Of a stretch of 64,000 nucleotides of DNA, positions 1-8,631 are shown piece after piece. Within the stretch, counting starts at the first letter, position 1. Each line of letters starts with the position of its first letter. The notes under the pieces are model-generated. The model was not told the DNA's origin. It did no database searches and saw nothing but the letters and a program-made list of their open reading frames with translations. This DNA comes from an uncultured Clostridia bacterium (lineage in GTDB: Bacteria > Bacillota > Clostridia > Tissierellales > Peptoniphilaceae): assembly GCA_947254025.1 (NCBI GenBank), contig CAMYBS010000003.1:1-64000 (forward strand), read 5' to 3'. The translations under genes were made by a program, and so were the position numbers.

Positions 1-145
1 TTTTCCTCTGTTGTAGCTATATGCTCATTTTCCTGAGCGACATCCTGAGCGACATCCTGAGCGACATTTGCGGGCGACATTTTCTCTCTATTTTCCTCTG
101 TTGTAGCTATATGCTCATTTTCCTGAGCGACATCCTGAGCGACAT
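1..145. repeat. 55-bp direct repeat inside the AlbA_2 gene
   Basis: Bases 1-55 are repeated exactly at 91-145. The 90-bp offset keeps the reading frame, so the protein gains a 30-residue repeat containing VAQDVAQENEHIATTEEN. Shorter gcgacatcct units also repeat within it. Confidence 0.9.
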
Positions 146-1391
146 TTTCTTTTTCTAGAGGGACATTTTCTTTTCCATTACCACCAAGCTCTTCTTCTAA
201 ACCTACTTTTTCTGTAGCTATCTTCCTAAGCGGCACGATGGTTTTAAAGACGTCTCCTTCCTCGAATATCGGATCTGTTCCCGAGTAGAGTCTTGTATAC
301 TTATATGTGTTACGCATGCCGGAACCAAGCTCGTCTGCAAGTCCTATCTCTCTAAATACTTTCGATATTGTAGGATTTTTAGAAAACGGCTTGAATTTAT
401 ACGGATCTAAGGCTCCAATGCCATGTGCAAGATTGCTGTTTTCTACTAGTATCTTCTCATCATCTATAATCATTTTAGCTGGAAAACCACTTGAGTAGTC
501 TCTGTGTGCTAGTGTATTTGACACTATCTCTCTAAGTATCCTGTCTCTAGCATTTACATTTACTATGCCATCTAGTACAAAGAGGTCGTTTAGGTGTTTT
601 TGACCAAAGGCTATGAGTCTGTCATATGAGTCGACTAGGTTTGTTGTGATAACGTCTCTGTCGTCGTAGCGGTCTTTGTTAACCACTCGGAAGATGGCAT
701 CTGTTTTGTGCTGTGGAAGTACTGACATGATGGTGTTGTCTTTTCCAAAAAGGAGTATGGCAGCAAGTGTAAGTCCTTCTTTATTGCTTTGAGGGTCGAG
801 CAGTATAAGGCTTGCGCTTCTGAGCAGTTCTTCGTCTGTCATATCTTTCCACGAGTGATCATGATTTCTAATTGATGCTCTCTTTCTAACTTTTGCTATG
901 ATTGACCTATCGAGACAATCAAGTGTTAGATTAGGGTAGACTTTATTGACAAAGTAAGTGCCTTGTTTGCGTGCATATAGCTTATATACAAGCTCTGAAT
1001 TATCTGTAATGTTTACGTCTCCTTCGTATGATCTATCATATATCCTTGCACCGTGTCTACAAACTTGGTAGCCTTCTGGCACGTGTATATAGATTAAGTC
1101 TTTACCATCTACAACAATATGCTCTGGCGTTAGATACAATGGTGGATATAACTTTTTCGGATTATTTATAGCTGTTGTAAAATCTTTAATCATCTTATCA
1201 ACTTTTGTAGGATTGATACCTATTATTTCTTTATTGTTGTTAACTCCAAGTATAATGTGTCCACCACTTCTGTTATTAAAAGAGCAAACTGTATCGTAGA
1301 CGTCTTTGTTTAGTGAGCTCTTCGACTCCTTTAGTTCGACATCTATTTTCTCGCCGTCTTCTATAAGCTTTATAATCTCTTCTTTTGTCAT
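1..1391 (-). CDS. ATP-binding protein, AlbA_2 (Schlafen-type) domain, 3' end cut by window
   Basis: Read on the minus strand from an ATG at 1391, preceded by GGAGG at 1397-1401, and open to the window edge (at least 463 residues). The N-terminus has the AlbA_2 pattern: ELKES near residue 20, then CSFNNRSGGHIILGVNN. The C-terminal half has a GHKL-like ATPase segment (REIVSNTLAHRDYSSG, later GLADELGSGMRNTYKY), as in putative transcriptional regulators of the AlbA_2 plus HATPase_c_4 architecture. Biological role is not established for such proteins; they are common accessory genes. The visible C-terminal tail is low-complexity, with repeated VAQD/VAQEN units encoded by a 55-bp direct repeat. Family assignment is secure, function is not. 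Confidence 0.85.
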   Translation of the reverse strand, partial: MTKEEIIKLIEDGEKIDVELKESKSSLNKDVYDTVCSFNNRSGGHIILGVNNNKEIIGINPTKVDKMIKDFTTAINNPKKLYPPLYLTPEHIVVDGKDLIYIHVPEGYQVCRHGARIYDRSYEGDVNITDNSELVYKLYARKQGTYFVNKVYPNLTLDCLDRSIIAKVRKRASIRNHDHSWKDMTDEELLRSASLILLDPQSNKEGLTLAAILLFGKDNTIMSVLPQHKTDAIFRVVNKDRYDDRDVITTNLVDSYDRLIAFGQKHLNDLFVLDGIVNVNARDRILREIVSNTLAHRDYSSGFPAKMIIDDEKILVENSNLAHGIGALDPYKFKPFSKNPTISKVFREIGLADELGSGMRNTYKYTRLYSGTDPIFEEGDVFKTIVPLRKIATEKVGLEEELGGNGKENVPLEKENVAQDVAQENEHIATTEENREKMSPANVAQDVAQDVAQENEHIATTEE

Positions 1392-1424
1392 TTTGACCTC
1401 CTTTCTTTAATATTATGTAAGAAA

Positions 1425-1446
1425 GACGCTCCACAAGTGAAGCGTC
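1425..1446 (-). terminator. Stem-loop after fchA
   Basis: gacgct (1425-1430) pairs with agcgtc (1441-1446). On the minus strand the stem is followed by a short T-rich stretch. It lies between the fchA stop and the AlbA_2 gene and plausibly ends the par operon. Confidence 0.5.
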
Positions 1447-1454
1447 CTATGATA

Positions 1455-2096
1455 TCACTTAGTCAATCTTTCGTATACTATCGCAAGTGTTTCTTCTTTG
1501 TATTGTTTTGACTCTGCTAGCATGTGCTCAACTTTATCTCTTGTTGCATCTCTGAAGGCTTCGTCTTTAAGTGATTTTAGGTTGATTGTAACGTTTAGTA
1601 GTGCGCCTTCTACGCCTGTTTGTAGTAGTAAGCATCCTACTCCTACGTCTGTGATGGCGTTGATGTTGCCGTTTTTAGCGAAGATTTTTTGCATCTTCAT
1701 AGCTTCTAGACCTAGCTCTGCGCATCTGAATGGTATTTCTAGCGCGATTTTGTAGCCTTCTTGTATCATTTGTGATCTGATCTTTTTTTCTTCTTCTGTT
1801 TCTTTTGGCATCTTAAGTGCCTTGATTACATCGTTGAAAGCTGTTGAGTCTGTGTCGACGATGTCTTCAAGTTCTGTGCATAGCTCTACTAACTTTTTCG
1901 AGTAGTCTTTCATTGTTTTTTGCTCGTCTTCTGGCAATTCTAGGAAGGCTTTCTTCTCTTCTGTAAGTGCCATGACCATGTTTGTAAGTGATGCACCTAG
2001 GGCTGATGAGTAGGCTGCAACTGAGCCACCGCCTGGTGCTGGTGAGTCTGATCTAACTTCTTTTAGGTAGTCTCTTAGTGATTTTTCGATTAACAT
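1455..2096 (-). CDS. fchA: Cyclodeaminase/cyclohydrolase family protein (methenyl-THF cyclohydrolase)
   Basis: A 213-aa protein of the formiminotransferase-cyclodeaminase C-terminal family (PF04961). The hallmark SPAPGGGSVAAYSSALGASL lies near the N-terminus, followed by an all-helical body and the GVEGALLNVTINL segment. Bacterial stand-alone members act as methenyltetrahydrofolate cyclohydrolase or formimino-THF cyclodeaminase in one-carbon metabolism of amino-acid-fermenting anaerobes. I chose the ATG at 2096 because a cctcc (GGAGG) lies just upstream; a longer in-frame reading to 2336 would run into phzF and has no family similarity. It is the last gene of parA-parB-phzF-fchA. The exact reaction is inferred from the family. 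Confidence 0.85.
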   Translation of the reverse strand: MLIEKSLRDYLKEVRSDSPAPGGGSVAAYSSALGASLTNMVMALTEEKKAFLELPEDEQKTMKDYSKKLVELCTELEDIVDTDSTAFNDVIKALKMPKETEEEKKIRSQMIQEGYKIALEIPFRCAELGLEAMKMQKIFAKNGNINAITDVGVGCLLLQTGVEGALLNVTINLKSLKDEAFRDATRDKVEHMLAESKQYKEETLAIVYERLTK

Positions 2097-2127
2097 AATT
2101 TTCCTCCTTTGTATTTGTCTATATATA

Positions 2128-3018
2128 CTAGATATTAAGTATTCCATCCAATGAAATGCGTGCTGTTCCCATAACCGTAATAAACGCCGAATCCTTATCC
2201 TCAAGGTAGCGTGTTTGTACTCTTGACGGTCTATTAAGTGTCTCGCCTTGGAACATCTTGGCTTTGAGTTTTGTCGTAAGTTTGTTTTTGATAAGGTAGT
2301 ATTGTAGTGCCGCGTTAGCGTAGGCGGATGAACCATCTTCTTCGAAGGAGATGTCTTTTGTGTAGTTTCTCACGAAGTAGATGCCGTCTTCGGACTCGCA
2401 GAAAAGGTGTACGTTCTCGACTCCAAGGCTATTGGCCGCGTCTTTGAACTTGAACTCGTCGATTGTGTAGCTGTAGAGTGTTTCTCTCGTCTTAACTGGA
2501 ACCACGAGTGTGTTCTCTTCTGCATTCACGACCATGGCTTTGGCGTCTTTGCCAGTGATGCCTATGTCTGCTGTGGAAAGACTCATCGCGCTAAGCATGT
2601 TTGTAATGTCGGGCGCTTTGTTTACTATCTCGGGTCTACTTGTCTCGATCTCTAGGTTCTCGATTTTGTAGTCTTTGTAATAGATGTAGACTTTCTTCTT
2701 GGACTCGCGTGTAACTTCGTAGACGAGCTTGACACCATTCTCAATGGCTTTGATATAGCCAAGGTTTGTAAGGACGTAGAAGAGTGCTAGTGAGCCTTGT
2801 CCGGAGGCTTCTAGCTCGGTTTTACTTGTGAAGTATCTGGTTTTGAAGACGTCTTCGTCGACTGGCTCTACAAAGGCTGTGAGGTTGACTCTAAGCTCGT
2901 TTGCGATGAGTTGGCAGTCTTCTTTGCTCATATTGTTTGCGTCTGGTACGACGCCGATGGGTGTGCCGCCGAAACGGCATGCTGCGAATGCGTCAACTAT
3001 ATATACGTGTAGATCCAT
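2128..3018 (-). CDS. PhzF family isomerase-like protein
   Basis: A 296-aa protein with the PhzF/diaminopimelate-epimerase fold signature. VDAFAACRFGGTPIGVV at the N-terminus matches the VDAF...GNPAGV motif, followed by NLTAFVEP. The second half has GSSAYANAALQYYL and ends in VMGTARISLDG. PhzF proteins isomerise small acids in phenazine pathways, but most genomic members have no known substrate and no phenazine genes are visible here. The ATG at 3018 lies 1 bp beyond the parB stop and its ribosome site is inside the end of parB, so it is probably translationally coupled. Family call firm, substrate unknown. Confidence 0.85.
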   Translation of the reverse strand: MDLHVYIVDAFAACRFGGTPIGVVPDANNMSKEDCQLIANELRVNLTAFVEPVDEDVFKTRYFTSKTELEASGQGSLALFYVLTNLGYIKAIENGVKLVYEVTRESKKKVYIYYKDYKIENLEIETSRPEIVNKAPDITNMLSAMSLSTADIGITGKDAKAMVVNAEENTLVVPVKTRETLYSYTIDEFKFKDAANSLGVENVHLFCESEDGIYFVRNYTKDISFEEDGSSAYANAALQYYLIKNKLTTKLKAKMFQGETLNRPSRVQTRYLEDKDSAFITVMGTARISLDGILNI

Positions 3019-3019
3019 A

Positions 3020-3856
3020 CTAATCCTCCATAATCAGCTCTGCAAGCCTTGTTAGGTCGTCGTCTGTGTAGTAGTCTAGGGTGATTGTACCGCCGCGCTT
3101 TGTGTGTGTGATCGAAACTTTCGTTGTAAGGAAGTCTTCGAGTCTTTCGCGAATGTCTTTGATGTAGATGTCCTCTGGCTTTGCCTTCTTGGGCCTCTTC
3201 GTTCTCGCTTCGGTACCTTTGACTGTAAGGCCTGCATCTTTTATCTTGTGTGCAAGTTTAATTCTTTCTTCTTTTGTATCTAATGACAGTATAAGTTTGG
3301 CGTGTGATACTGTGATTTCGCCGTTCTTAAGCATGTCAAGTATCTCATCCTCTAAGGATAATAGTCTGGTCATGTTCGAGATGTATGGACGGGACTTACC
3401 GACTGCTTTGGCGATGTCTTCCTGCTTTAGGGCGTACTTTTCCTTGAGTTTTAGGTAGGCTATGGCCTCGTCGTAAGGGTTTAAGTCCTCTCTTTGTACG
3501 TTTTCAACGAGCTGCAATTTGTCGACTTCTTCGTCTTTGTAGTCTCTGACTATGGCTGGAACCACGCTCTTGCCAAGCTTCTTAAAGGCTCTGTAGCGCC
3601 TTTCTCCGGCTATGATCTGATACTTGCCGTCCTTCATAGGTCTTACGACTATAGGCTGCAAAAGACCGTTCTTCTCGATGGACTCGGCTAGCTCTTTGAT
3701 GCTCTCTGCATTAAATGACTGACGCGGCTGTCCCTCTGTTGGCACTACCTGTGCCATATCCAATTCCACAAGCTCGTTTTTGGACTTTTCTGTGATTTCC
3801 GTGATGCTTTCGACGCCTAATAGGCTACCTAGGCCTTTGCCAAGTTTTTTCGCCAT
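3020..3856 (-). CDS. parB: Chromosome partitioning protein ParB/Spo0J
   Basis: A 278-aa CTPase-type clamp protein that loads at parS sites and, with ParA and SMC, organises and segregates newly replicated origins. Visible features: GLGSLLG N-terminal ParA-interaction peptide (residues 8-14), QPRQSF (43-48), GERRYRAFKKLG box (84-95) of the CTP-binding pocket, a helix-turn-helix around 138-160 (QEDIAKAVGKSRPYISN) and a C-terminal dimerisation segment. The start codon is 4 bp after the parA stop. Two matching parS palindromes are in this window. Confidence 0.97.
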   Translation of the reverse strand: MAKKLGKGLGSLLGVESITEITEKSKNELVELDMAQVVPTEGQPRQSFNAESIKELAESIEKNGLLQPIVVRPMKDGKYQIIAGERRYRAFKKLGKSVVPAIVRDYKDEEVDKLQLVENVQREDLNPYDEAIAYLKLKEKYALKQEDIAKAVGKSRPYISNMTRLLSLEDEILDMLKNGEITVSHAKLILSLDTKEERIKLAHKIKDAGLTVKGTEARTKRPKKAKPEDIYIKDIRERLEDFLTTKVSITHTKRGGTITLDYYTDDDLTRLAELIMED

Positions 3857-3860
3857 ATGA

Positions 3861-4631
3861 TCACCTTCCTTGCTTTTGTAAAAATTCTTCGGCTAGATTC
3901 ATGTAATTTTCTGCTCCTTTGGAGGCTTTGTCGTACTCAAATATGCTCATAGAGTAGCTTGGCGCCTCTGCAAGTCTGACGTTTCTATAAATAACTGCCT
4001 CGTAGAGCTTGGACTTGAAGAAGTTCTTGACTTCGGAGAAGACTTCTGTGTGAAGATTGTTTCTCGAGTCGAACATAGTGATTAGAACGCCTTCGATCGT
4101 AAGGGACTGATTGTAATTTTCCTTCACCAGCTCTACTGTCTTGATTAGTTTTGAAACGCCTTCAAGTGCGTAGTACTCGGCTTGTATCGGGATGATGACT
4201 GAGTTTGCTGCGGCTAGGCTCATGATGGAAAGTATGCCAAGTGATGGCGGCGAATCGATGAAGATGAAGTCGTAATCATTTTTGACCTCGTCTAAACGGC
4301 GCTTTAAGATGTCTTTCCACTCGCCCTTTTGCGCAAGCTCAATCTCAAGACCTGCGATGTCGGTCGAGGAGTCGATGACGTGGAGCTTATCTAGCTTGGT
4401 ACGCTTGATTAGTGATTTTGTGTCCTTGCTAGCCTCTGTAAGAAGCGTGTATGTGGATGAAGTGGCCTCTGTGTAGTCTTCAAGAAGGCCGCTTGAAAGG
4501 TTCGACTGCGCGTCCATGTCGACACACAAGACCCTCTGGCCAAGCTTCGCAAGCGCATAACTTAGGTTGATGGCAGTCGTAGTTTTACCGACGCCGCCTT
4601 TTTGATTAAATATGACAATAGTTTTGGACAT
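3861..4631 (-). CDS. parA: Chromosome partitioning ATPase ParA/Soj
   Basis: A 256-aa Walker-type ATPase that drives origin segregation and in Firmicutes also controls DnaA. Deviant Walker A KGGVGKTT at residues 11-18, the DMDAQSNLS switch region, and DFIFIDSPPSLG as Walker B. The ATG at 4631 follows GAGGTGATTTC. A longer in-frame start at 4739 would translate the parS palindrome as MFHVEH and lacks a ribosome site, so I rejected it. First gene of parA-parB-phzF-fchA, with a parS site about 90 bp upstream. Confidence 0.97.
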   Translation of the reverse strand: MSKTIVIFNQKGGVGKTTTAINLSYALAKLGQRVLCVDMDAQSNLSSGLLEDYTEATSSTYTLLTEASKDTKSLIKRTKLDKLHVIDSSTDIAGLEIELAQKGEWKDILKRRLDEVKNDYDFIFIDSPPSLGILSIMSLAAANSVIIPIQAEYYALEGVSKLIKTVELVKENYNQSLTIEGVLITMFDSRNNLHTEVFSEVKNFFKSKLYEAVIYRNVRLAEAPSYSMSIFEYDKASKGAENYMNLAEEFLQKQGR

Positions 4632-4722
4632 GAAATCACCTCTAAGTTTATAATAGCATATATTATAAGAAAAAACAATAGAGAGATTGACAAACGGGTT
4701 CTGTTTATGTTTTTTATATGAA

Positions 4723-4738
4723 TGTTCCACGTGGAACA
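4723..4738. promoter_or_regulatory. parS: parS centromere-like site
   Basis: The perfect palindrome tgttccacgtggaaca matches the conserved ParB-binding consensus (TGTTNCACGTGNAACA) and sits just upstream of parA. An identical 16-mer lies at 5918-5933. Confidence 0.92.
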
Positions 4739-4741
4739 TTT

Positions 4742-4817
4742 TGTTTTACGCGTGAGGTACTATATAGGTCGTGAGGTGTTATATGAGAGGCGAGGTGCTA
4801 TATAGGTCGTGAGGTAT
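4742..4817. repeat. Degenerate 19-bp tandem repeat
   Basis: Units 4761-4779, 4780-4798 and 4799-4817 share the pattern tatatNNgNNgtgaggtgN, with a partial unit before them. The same 19-bp unit recurs at 57719-57775. The remainder of 4818-4958 is AT-rich and shows no convincing gene. Confidence 0.75.
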
Positions 4818-4958
4818 GTATAGTGACGCGTGCTTATATATAGGAAGCGATGTATATATAGAAAAATGTTTTTCACGAGCGATGTCTTTAGTGAGATAAA
4901 AGTTTTGTTTTCTCTATCAAATAAGAGAAAAGTGTTATTAACGAAGTGAGCCACATTA

Positions 4959-5138
4959 GTGAGAAAAGTGATGTTCACGAGCGCAGCCTTCGGAATAAAT
5001 TGAATTAATTTCTTAGTGCAGTGAGCCGACCGTGGGCTCATCTAGCTGAGCGTAGCGAACGGATATGAGACCACAGGTGAACAAACTTAGAAATTAACAA
5101 TTTATGTAGGCGCAGCAAGCGAGGGAATACACTTTTCG
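4959..5138 (-). repeat. Intergenic hairpin element type 1, left copy
   Basis: An imperfect inverted repeat of about 180 bp, near-identical in inverted orientation to 26591-26767. Nested arms include ttaatttcttag pairing with ctnagaaattaa, and tgggctcat pairing with atgagacca, around a constant gagcgtagcgaacgg loop. It lies between parA and rsmG. No reading frame in it looks coding. Confidence 0.85.
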
Positions 5139-5149
5139 TTATTGAGCAA

Positions 5150-5183
5150 AATAAAAAAGAGACCATATCAAATATGATCTCTT
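5150..5183 (-). terminator. Rho-independent terminator of rsmG
   Basis: aagaga-ccatat pairs with atatg-atctctt. On the minus strand the stem is followed by a run of T (aaaaaa on the plus strand), directly after the rsmG stop. Confidence 0.8.
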
Positions 5184-5200
5184 ATATATAAATAAGTAAA

Positions 5201-5902
5201 CTACAAGATCGGCTTAGTTTTTGCCAAATTCTTTCCGCGTGGATATTTCTTTGGAGTCGGCTTCACCTTCTTCACAATCACTATCGACCTGTCAAACTCG
5301 TCAAAGAGTCTGTACTTATGCACATTAACTAGCTCTCCGCCCATTGCCGTAATGGCTTTCTTGGCTTCCATAGCTTCTTCATTTATGTCACCAGACTTCA
5401 TCGCTAGCATGTAGCCACCGACTTTTACGAAGCCGAGCATATACTCTGTAAGTGTCGCTAGGCGAGCAACGGCTCTCGATGTGGCTACGTCGTATGCCTC
5501 TCTATATCCGTTCTTGTGAGCAAGGTCTTCGCTCCTTGCGTGCAGCGTCTCTATATCCTTTAGTTCTAAATCATCAATCACTTCGTCAAGAAACTTCAGT
5601 CTCTTAAGCAGGCTGTCGTTGAGTGTGATCTCTTTGTCTGGTGCAAGTATCTTCAAGACTATGCCAGGGAAGCCTGCGCCAGTGCCGACGTCTATAATTC
5701 TTTTCGCATTTTTAAGCTCGGGTAGTGTAAGAGGGTAGGCGCTGTCGGTGAAGTGGAGCCTGTCGACCTCATCTGAGTCTGTGATGCCTGTTAGGTTCAT
5801 GACCTTGTTCTTCTCCACGAGCATCTCCTTGAAGCGCTCTAGCTGAGCAATTTGCTTATCATTCGCTTCGATATTAATATCATTCAAATAAGTTTTCAGC
5901 AT
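5201..5902 (-). CDS. rsmG: 16S rRNA (guanine527-N7)-methyltransferase RsmG
   Basis: A 233-aa SAM-dependent methyltransferase that modifies G527 of 16S rRNA. The SAM-binding loop DVGTGAGFPG is at residues 71-80, preceded by MNLTGI and HFTDSAYPL. ATSRAVARL is the conserved catalytic-side motif. The C-terminus ends in a basic KKYPRGKNLAKTKPIL tail. Length fits the family. It is the last gene of the mnmE-mnmG-phosphoesterase-rsmG run, and a parS site lies directly upstream of its start. Confidence 0.97.
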   Translation of the reverse strand: MLKTYLNDINIEANDKQIAQLERFKEMLVEKNKVMNLTGITDSDEVDRLHFTDSAYPLTLPELKNAKRIIDVGTGAGFPGIVLKILAPDKEITLNDSLLKRLKFLDEVIDDLELKDIETLHARSEDLAHKNGYREAYDVATSRAVARLATLTEYMLGFVKVGGYMLAMKSGDINEEAMEAKKAITAMGGELVNVHKYRLFDEFDRSIVIVKKVKPTPKKYPRGKNLAKTKPIL

Positions 5903-5917
5903 ATATATCCTTTCAAA

Positions 5918-5933
5918 TGTTCCACGTGGAACA
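5918..5933. promoter_or_regulatory. parS: Second parS site
   Basis: 16-mer tgttccacgtggaaca, identical to 4723-4738, in the gap between the metallophosphoesterase stop and the rsmG start. With the first site it gives ParB two loading points about 1.2 kb apart, 8-10 kb left of dnaA. Confidence 0.92.
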
Positions 5934-6725
5934 TTATTTTCTTAAGTGTAATAAAACGATCTCGGGCGGGTTGTTTAGCCTAGGCACGAGTTTTAGTCCG
6001 CGCGCGAGGCCTCTCGAGACGACTTCATACTTGCCGTTCGCCTCATATACACCGCCTGCATACTTAGGAAATATTCCTTGGTTCGGCGCAAATACTCCGT
6101 TGTTGATAGGAGGTAGGCGCCACTGACCACCATGTGCGTGGCCACAGATGACAAGGTCTGCCTTGAGCTTTCCAAAGTACTTCCTTGCAAATGGTTTATG
6201 TGCAAGTACTATACTATAGTCATAAGTCTCGCTCTCATTATCAAGACTGGTCTCAACTATGCCTGCGAGGTCCTTCATACTGAGTGCGTCGCGGTCTGTG
6301 AAGCCGTAGATGGCGATGCGCTTTGTATCCTTTGTGATGACGCGCTTCTCATCGTCTAGTGTGTGTATACCGAGGGAGCGCATATTCTTCATGTGCAGCT
6401 CGGCCTTGCCGGAGAGTACTTCGTTGTTGCCGAGGATGTAGTAGCACTCGTAGTTTTTGATGCCCTCTGCGAACTCGTAGCCCTTCGCGTCGTCCACGCT
6501 GTCGTCGAAGATGTCGCCGGGTAGGGTGATGATGTCGAAGTCAAGGCTATCCACAAAGTCCAAGAGCTCTCTTTGTCCTTCGCCGAAGTTCATCGAGTGC
6601 AGGTCTGAGAGTATAAGTATGTCCATGTCAATGGGTGCCGCTACTGTATATTCTGTGACTACCAGCTTCTTCTTCCACATGATAAAGAAGGCGAGTAGCA
6701 GCAAAACTAAAATAATGTATATCAT
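5934..6725 (-). CDS. Membrane-anchored calcineurin-like metallophosphoesterase
   Basis: A 263-aa protein with an N-terminal membrane segment (residues 1-17, IYIILVLLLLAFFIMW). The metallophosphoesterase motifs follow in order: SDLHSMNFG (D41, H43), LPGDIFDD, GNNE, LAHKP and CGHAHGGQWR. These are the metal ligands of the YkuE/YaeI-like family. Substrate unknown; family members hydrolyse phosphoesters such as lipid pyrophosphates. Its ATG overlaps the mnmG stop in an ATGA (6722-6725), which implies translational coupling. Confidence 0.9.
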   Translation of the reverse strand: MIYIILVLLLLAFFIMWKKKLVVTEYTVAAPIDMDILILSDLHSMNFGEGQRELLDFVDSLDFDIITLPGDIFDDSVDDAKGYEFAEGIKNYECYYILGNNEVLSGKAELHMKNMRSLGIHTLDDEKRVITKDTKRIAIYGFTDRDALSMKDLAGIVETSLDNESETYDYSIVLAHKPFARKYFGKLKADLVICGHAHGGQWRLPPINNGVFAPNQGIFPKYAGGVYEANGKYEVVSRGLARGLKLVPRLNNPPEIVLLHLRK

Positions 6726-8614
6726 TTGCGTTTATTTACTTCCATGTAGATGATGATGTTGTTGATGTCAGCTGGTGTAACGCCACTGATTCTCGATGCT
6801 TGACCAAGGTTTGATGGTCTAAACTTTTCTAGCTTTTCCTTCGCTTCAATCTTAAGTCCCTTGACTAGGCTATAGTCAAAATCTACTAGTGACCTTTCTT
6901 CCATCTTTAAGAAGTTCTCGATCTCTTTATTTTGTTTCTTGATGTAGCCGTCGTACTTAACTATGGTTTCAAGCTCAAGGATTTCGTCCGGCTTATCCAA
7001 GGCTAGGTTCATAAACTTAGCTAAGTTATTGTAATGTATCTCTGGGCGGCGAAGAAGCTCCTCAAGTGTTGCCGCAGTCTTAAGTGCTGCTGTTCCAAGG
7101 CTCTCAAGGTAGGCGTTTGTCTCGTCTTTTGGGCCGATGGACTTCGCTCTCATCTTTTCAAGCTCGCCTTCGATGCGCTCCTTCTTAACAAGCATCCTAT
7201 TGTAACGCTCTTCGGATGCAAGACCTATCTTATATGCGTACTCTGTAAGGCGCATGTCTGCGTTGTCCTGCCTTAGACTAAGTCTATATTCACAGCGGCT
7301 TGTCATCATACGATACGGCTCGTTTGTGCCTTTAGTCACAAGGTCGTCAATCAAAACGCCGATGTAGCCCTCGCTACGCTTTATAATGAAGGGCTCCTTG
7401 CCCTCAAGTTTTAGGTAGCAATTGATGCCTGCCATGATGCCTTGGGCGGCTGCCTCTTCGTAGCCAGATGAACCATTGATCTGGCCGGCAAAGAATAAAT
7501 TCTCCTTTGTCTTTGACTCGAGACTAAGCTTTAGGGAAGTAGGGTCGATCGAGTCGTACTCTATCGCGTAGGCGCTCCTCATAATCTCGGAGTGCTCAAG
7601 GCCTTCTATCATCCTATACATCTCAACTTGCATCTCCTCGGGTAGGGCAGTCGAGACGCCTTGGATGTACATCTCGTCAGTGTCTGTGCCTTCCGGCTCG
7701 ATGAAGACTTGGTGATGATCCTTGTCTTTGAAACGCAGAACTTTGTCCTCGATGCTTGGGCAATAGCGTGGTCCTTCGCCTGTGATGTCGCCTATGGTCC
7801 TTGCGGAGCGATCCATGTGCTTAAGGATGTACTCGTGCATAGGCTTAGTTGTGTATGTTAGGTAGCAAACTGCTTGCTCTTTCATGATGGCATCCGCCTC
7901 GTTCATGAATGAGAAGGGGACGATAGTCTTGTCGCCCTCTTGCACAGCCATCTTCGAAGTGTCGATGCTGCGACGGTGGACTCTCGCTGGTGTACCTGTC
8001 TTCATTCTACGCAAATCTATGCCATGCTCAATAAGTGAGCTGGATAGGTACTTAGCAGGGAAGCGGCCATCGGGGCCGGACTCGTAGTTTAGCTCGCCTT
8101 CGAATATCCTTCCTTTAAGGTATGTGCCTGTCGCCAAGATGACTGCCTTCGACTCAAGTACAGCTCCTGTGCATAGTTTGACGCCAGATGCTTTGCCACT
8201 CTCATCAAAAAGGACTTCATCTACCTCTCCTTGAATAATGGTTAAATTAGGCTCCTTCTCAAGTGTCTTCTTCATCTCGCGGTGGTAGGCCTGCTTGTCG
8301 GCTTGCACTCTAAGTGAGTGGACTGCAGGTCCCTTGGATGTGTTGAGCATACGCGACTGTATGTAGGTCTTGTCAATGTTCTTCGCCATCTCGCCACCAA
8401 GGGCGTCTACCTCACGAACGAGGTGACCCTTGCCAGTGCCGCCAATGTTTGGGTTGCAGCTCATAGCAGCGATCGCATCTAAGCTGATGGTTACGACCGC
8501 AGTTTTTTTGCCAAGGCGCGCTAGTGCAAGAGCCGCCTCGCAGCCCGCGTGTCCAGCACCGACTACGACAGCATCAAAAGTGCCTCTAATGTATTTTATT
8601 TCTCTTCTTTGCAT
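6722..8614 (-). CDS. mnmG: tRNA uridine-5-carboxymethylaminomethyl modification enzyme MnmG (GidA)
   Basis: A 630-aa FAD enzyme that works with MnmE to install cmnm5 at U34 of tRNAs. The FAD-binding loop GAGHAG is at residues 19-24; CNPNIGGTGKGHLVREVDALGG and RMLNTSKGPAVHSLR are family signatures; the C-terminus carries the helical tRNA-binding region. I chose the ATG at 8614, preceded by GGAAGTGAAATT, over an extension of 11 codons that overlaps the end of mnmE. The start is 17 bp after the mnmE stop, so both partners are co-transcribed. Confidence 0.97.
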   Translation of the reverse strand: MQRREIKYIRGTFDAVVVGAGHAGCEAALALARLGKKTAVVTISLDAIAAMSCNPNIGGTGKGHLVREVDALGGEMAKNIDKTYIQSRMLNTSKGPAVHSLRVQADKQAYHREMKKTLEKEPNLTIIQGEVDEVLFDESGKASGVKLCTGAVLESKAVILATGTYLKGRIFEGELNYESGPDGRFPAKYLSSSLIEHGIDLRRMKTGTPARVHRRSIDTSKMAVQEGDKTIVPFSFMNEADAIMKEQAVCYLTYTTKPMHEYILKHMDRSARTIGDITGEGPRYCPSIEDKVLRFKDKDHHQVFIEPEGTDTDEMYIQGVSTALPEEMQVEMYRMIEGLEHSEIMRSAYAIEYDSIDPTSLKLSLESKTKENLFFAGQINGSSGYEEAAAQGIMAGINCYLKLEGKEPFIIKRSEGYIGVLIDDLVTKGTNEPYRMMTSRCEYRLSLRQDNADMRLTEYAYKIGLASEERYNRMLVKKERIEGELEKMRAKSIGPKDETNAYLESLGTAALKTAATLEELLRRPEIHYNNLAKFMNLALDKPDEILELETIVKYDGYIKKQNKEIENFLKMEERSLVDFDYSLVKGLKIEAKEKLEKFRPSNLGQASRISGVTPADINNIIIYMEVNKRK

Positions 8615-8631
8615 AATTTCACTTCCTTTGT

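Noticed and set aside
2097..2336. 80-residue N-terminal extension of FchA
   Set aside because: It overlaps phzF in another frame, is basic and non-homologous; the ATG at 2096 has GGAGG upstream.
4632..4739. N-terminal extension of ParA starting MFHVEH
   Set aside because: It translates the parS palindrome and AT-rich DNA; the ATG at 4631 has a good ribosome site and matches the family start.
4760..5041. 93-codon minus-strand frame between parA and rsmG
   Set aside because: It lies wholly within the 19-bp repeats and the hairpin element, has no ribosome site, and the protein has no recognisable features.
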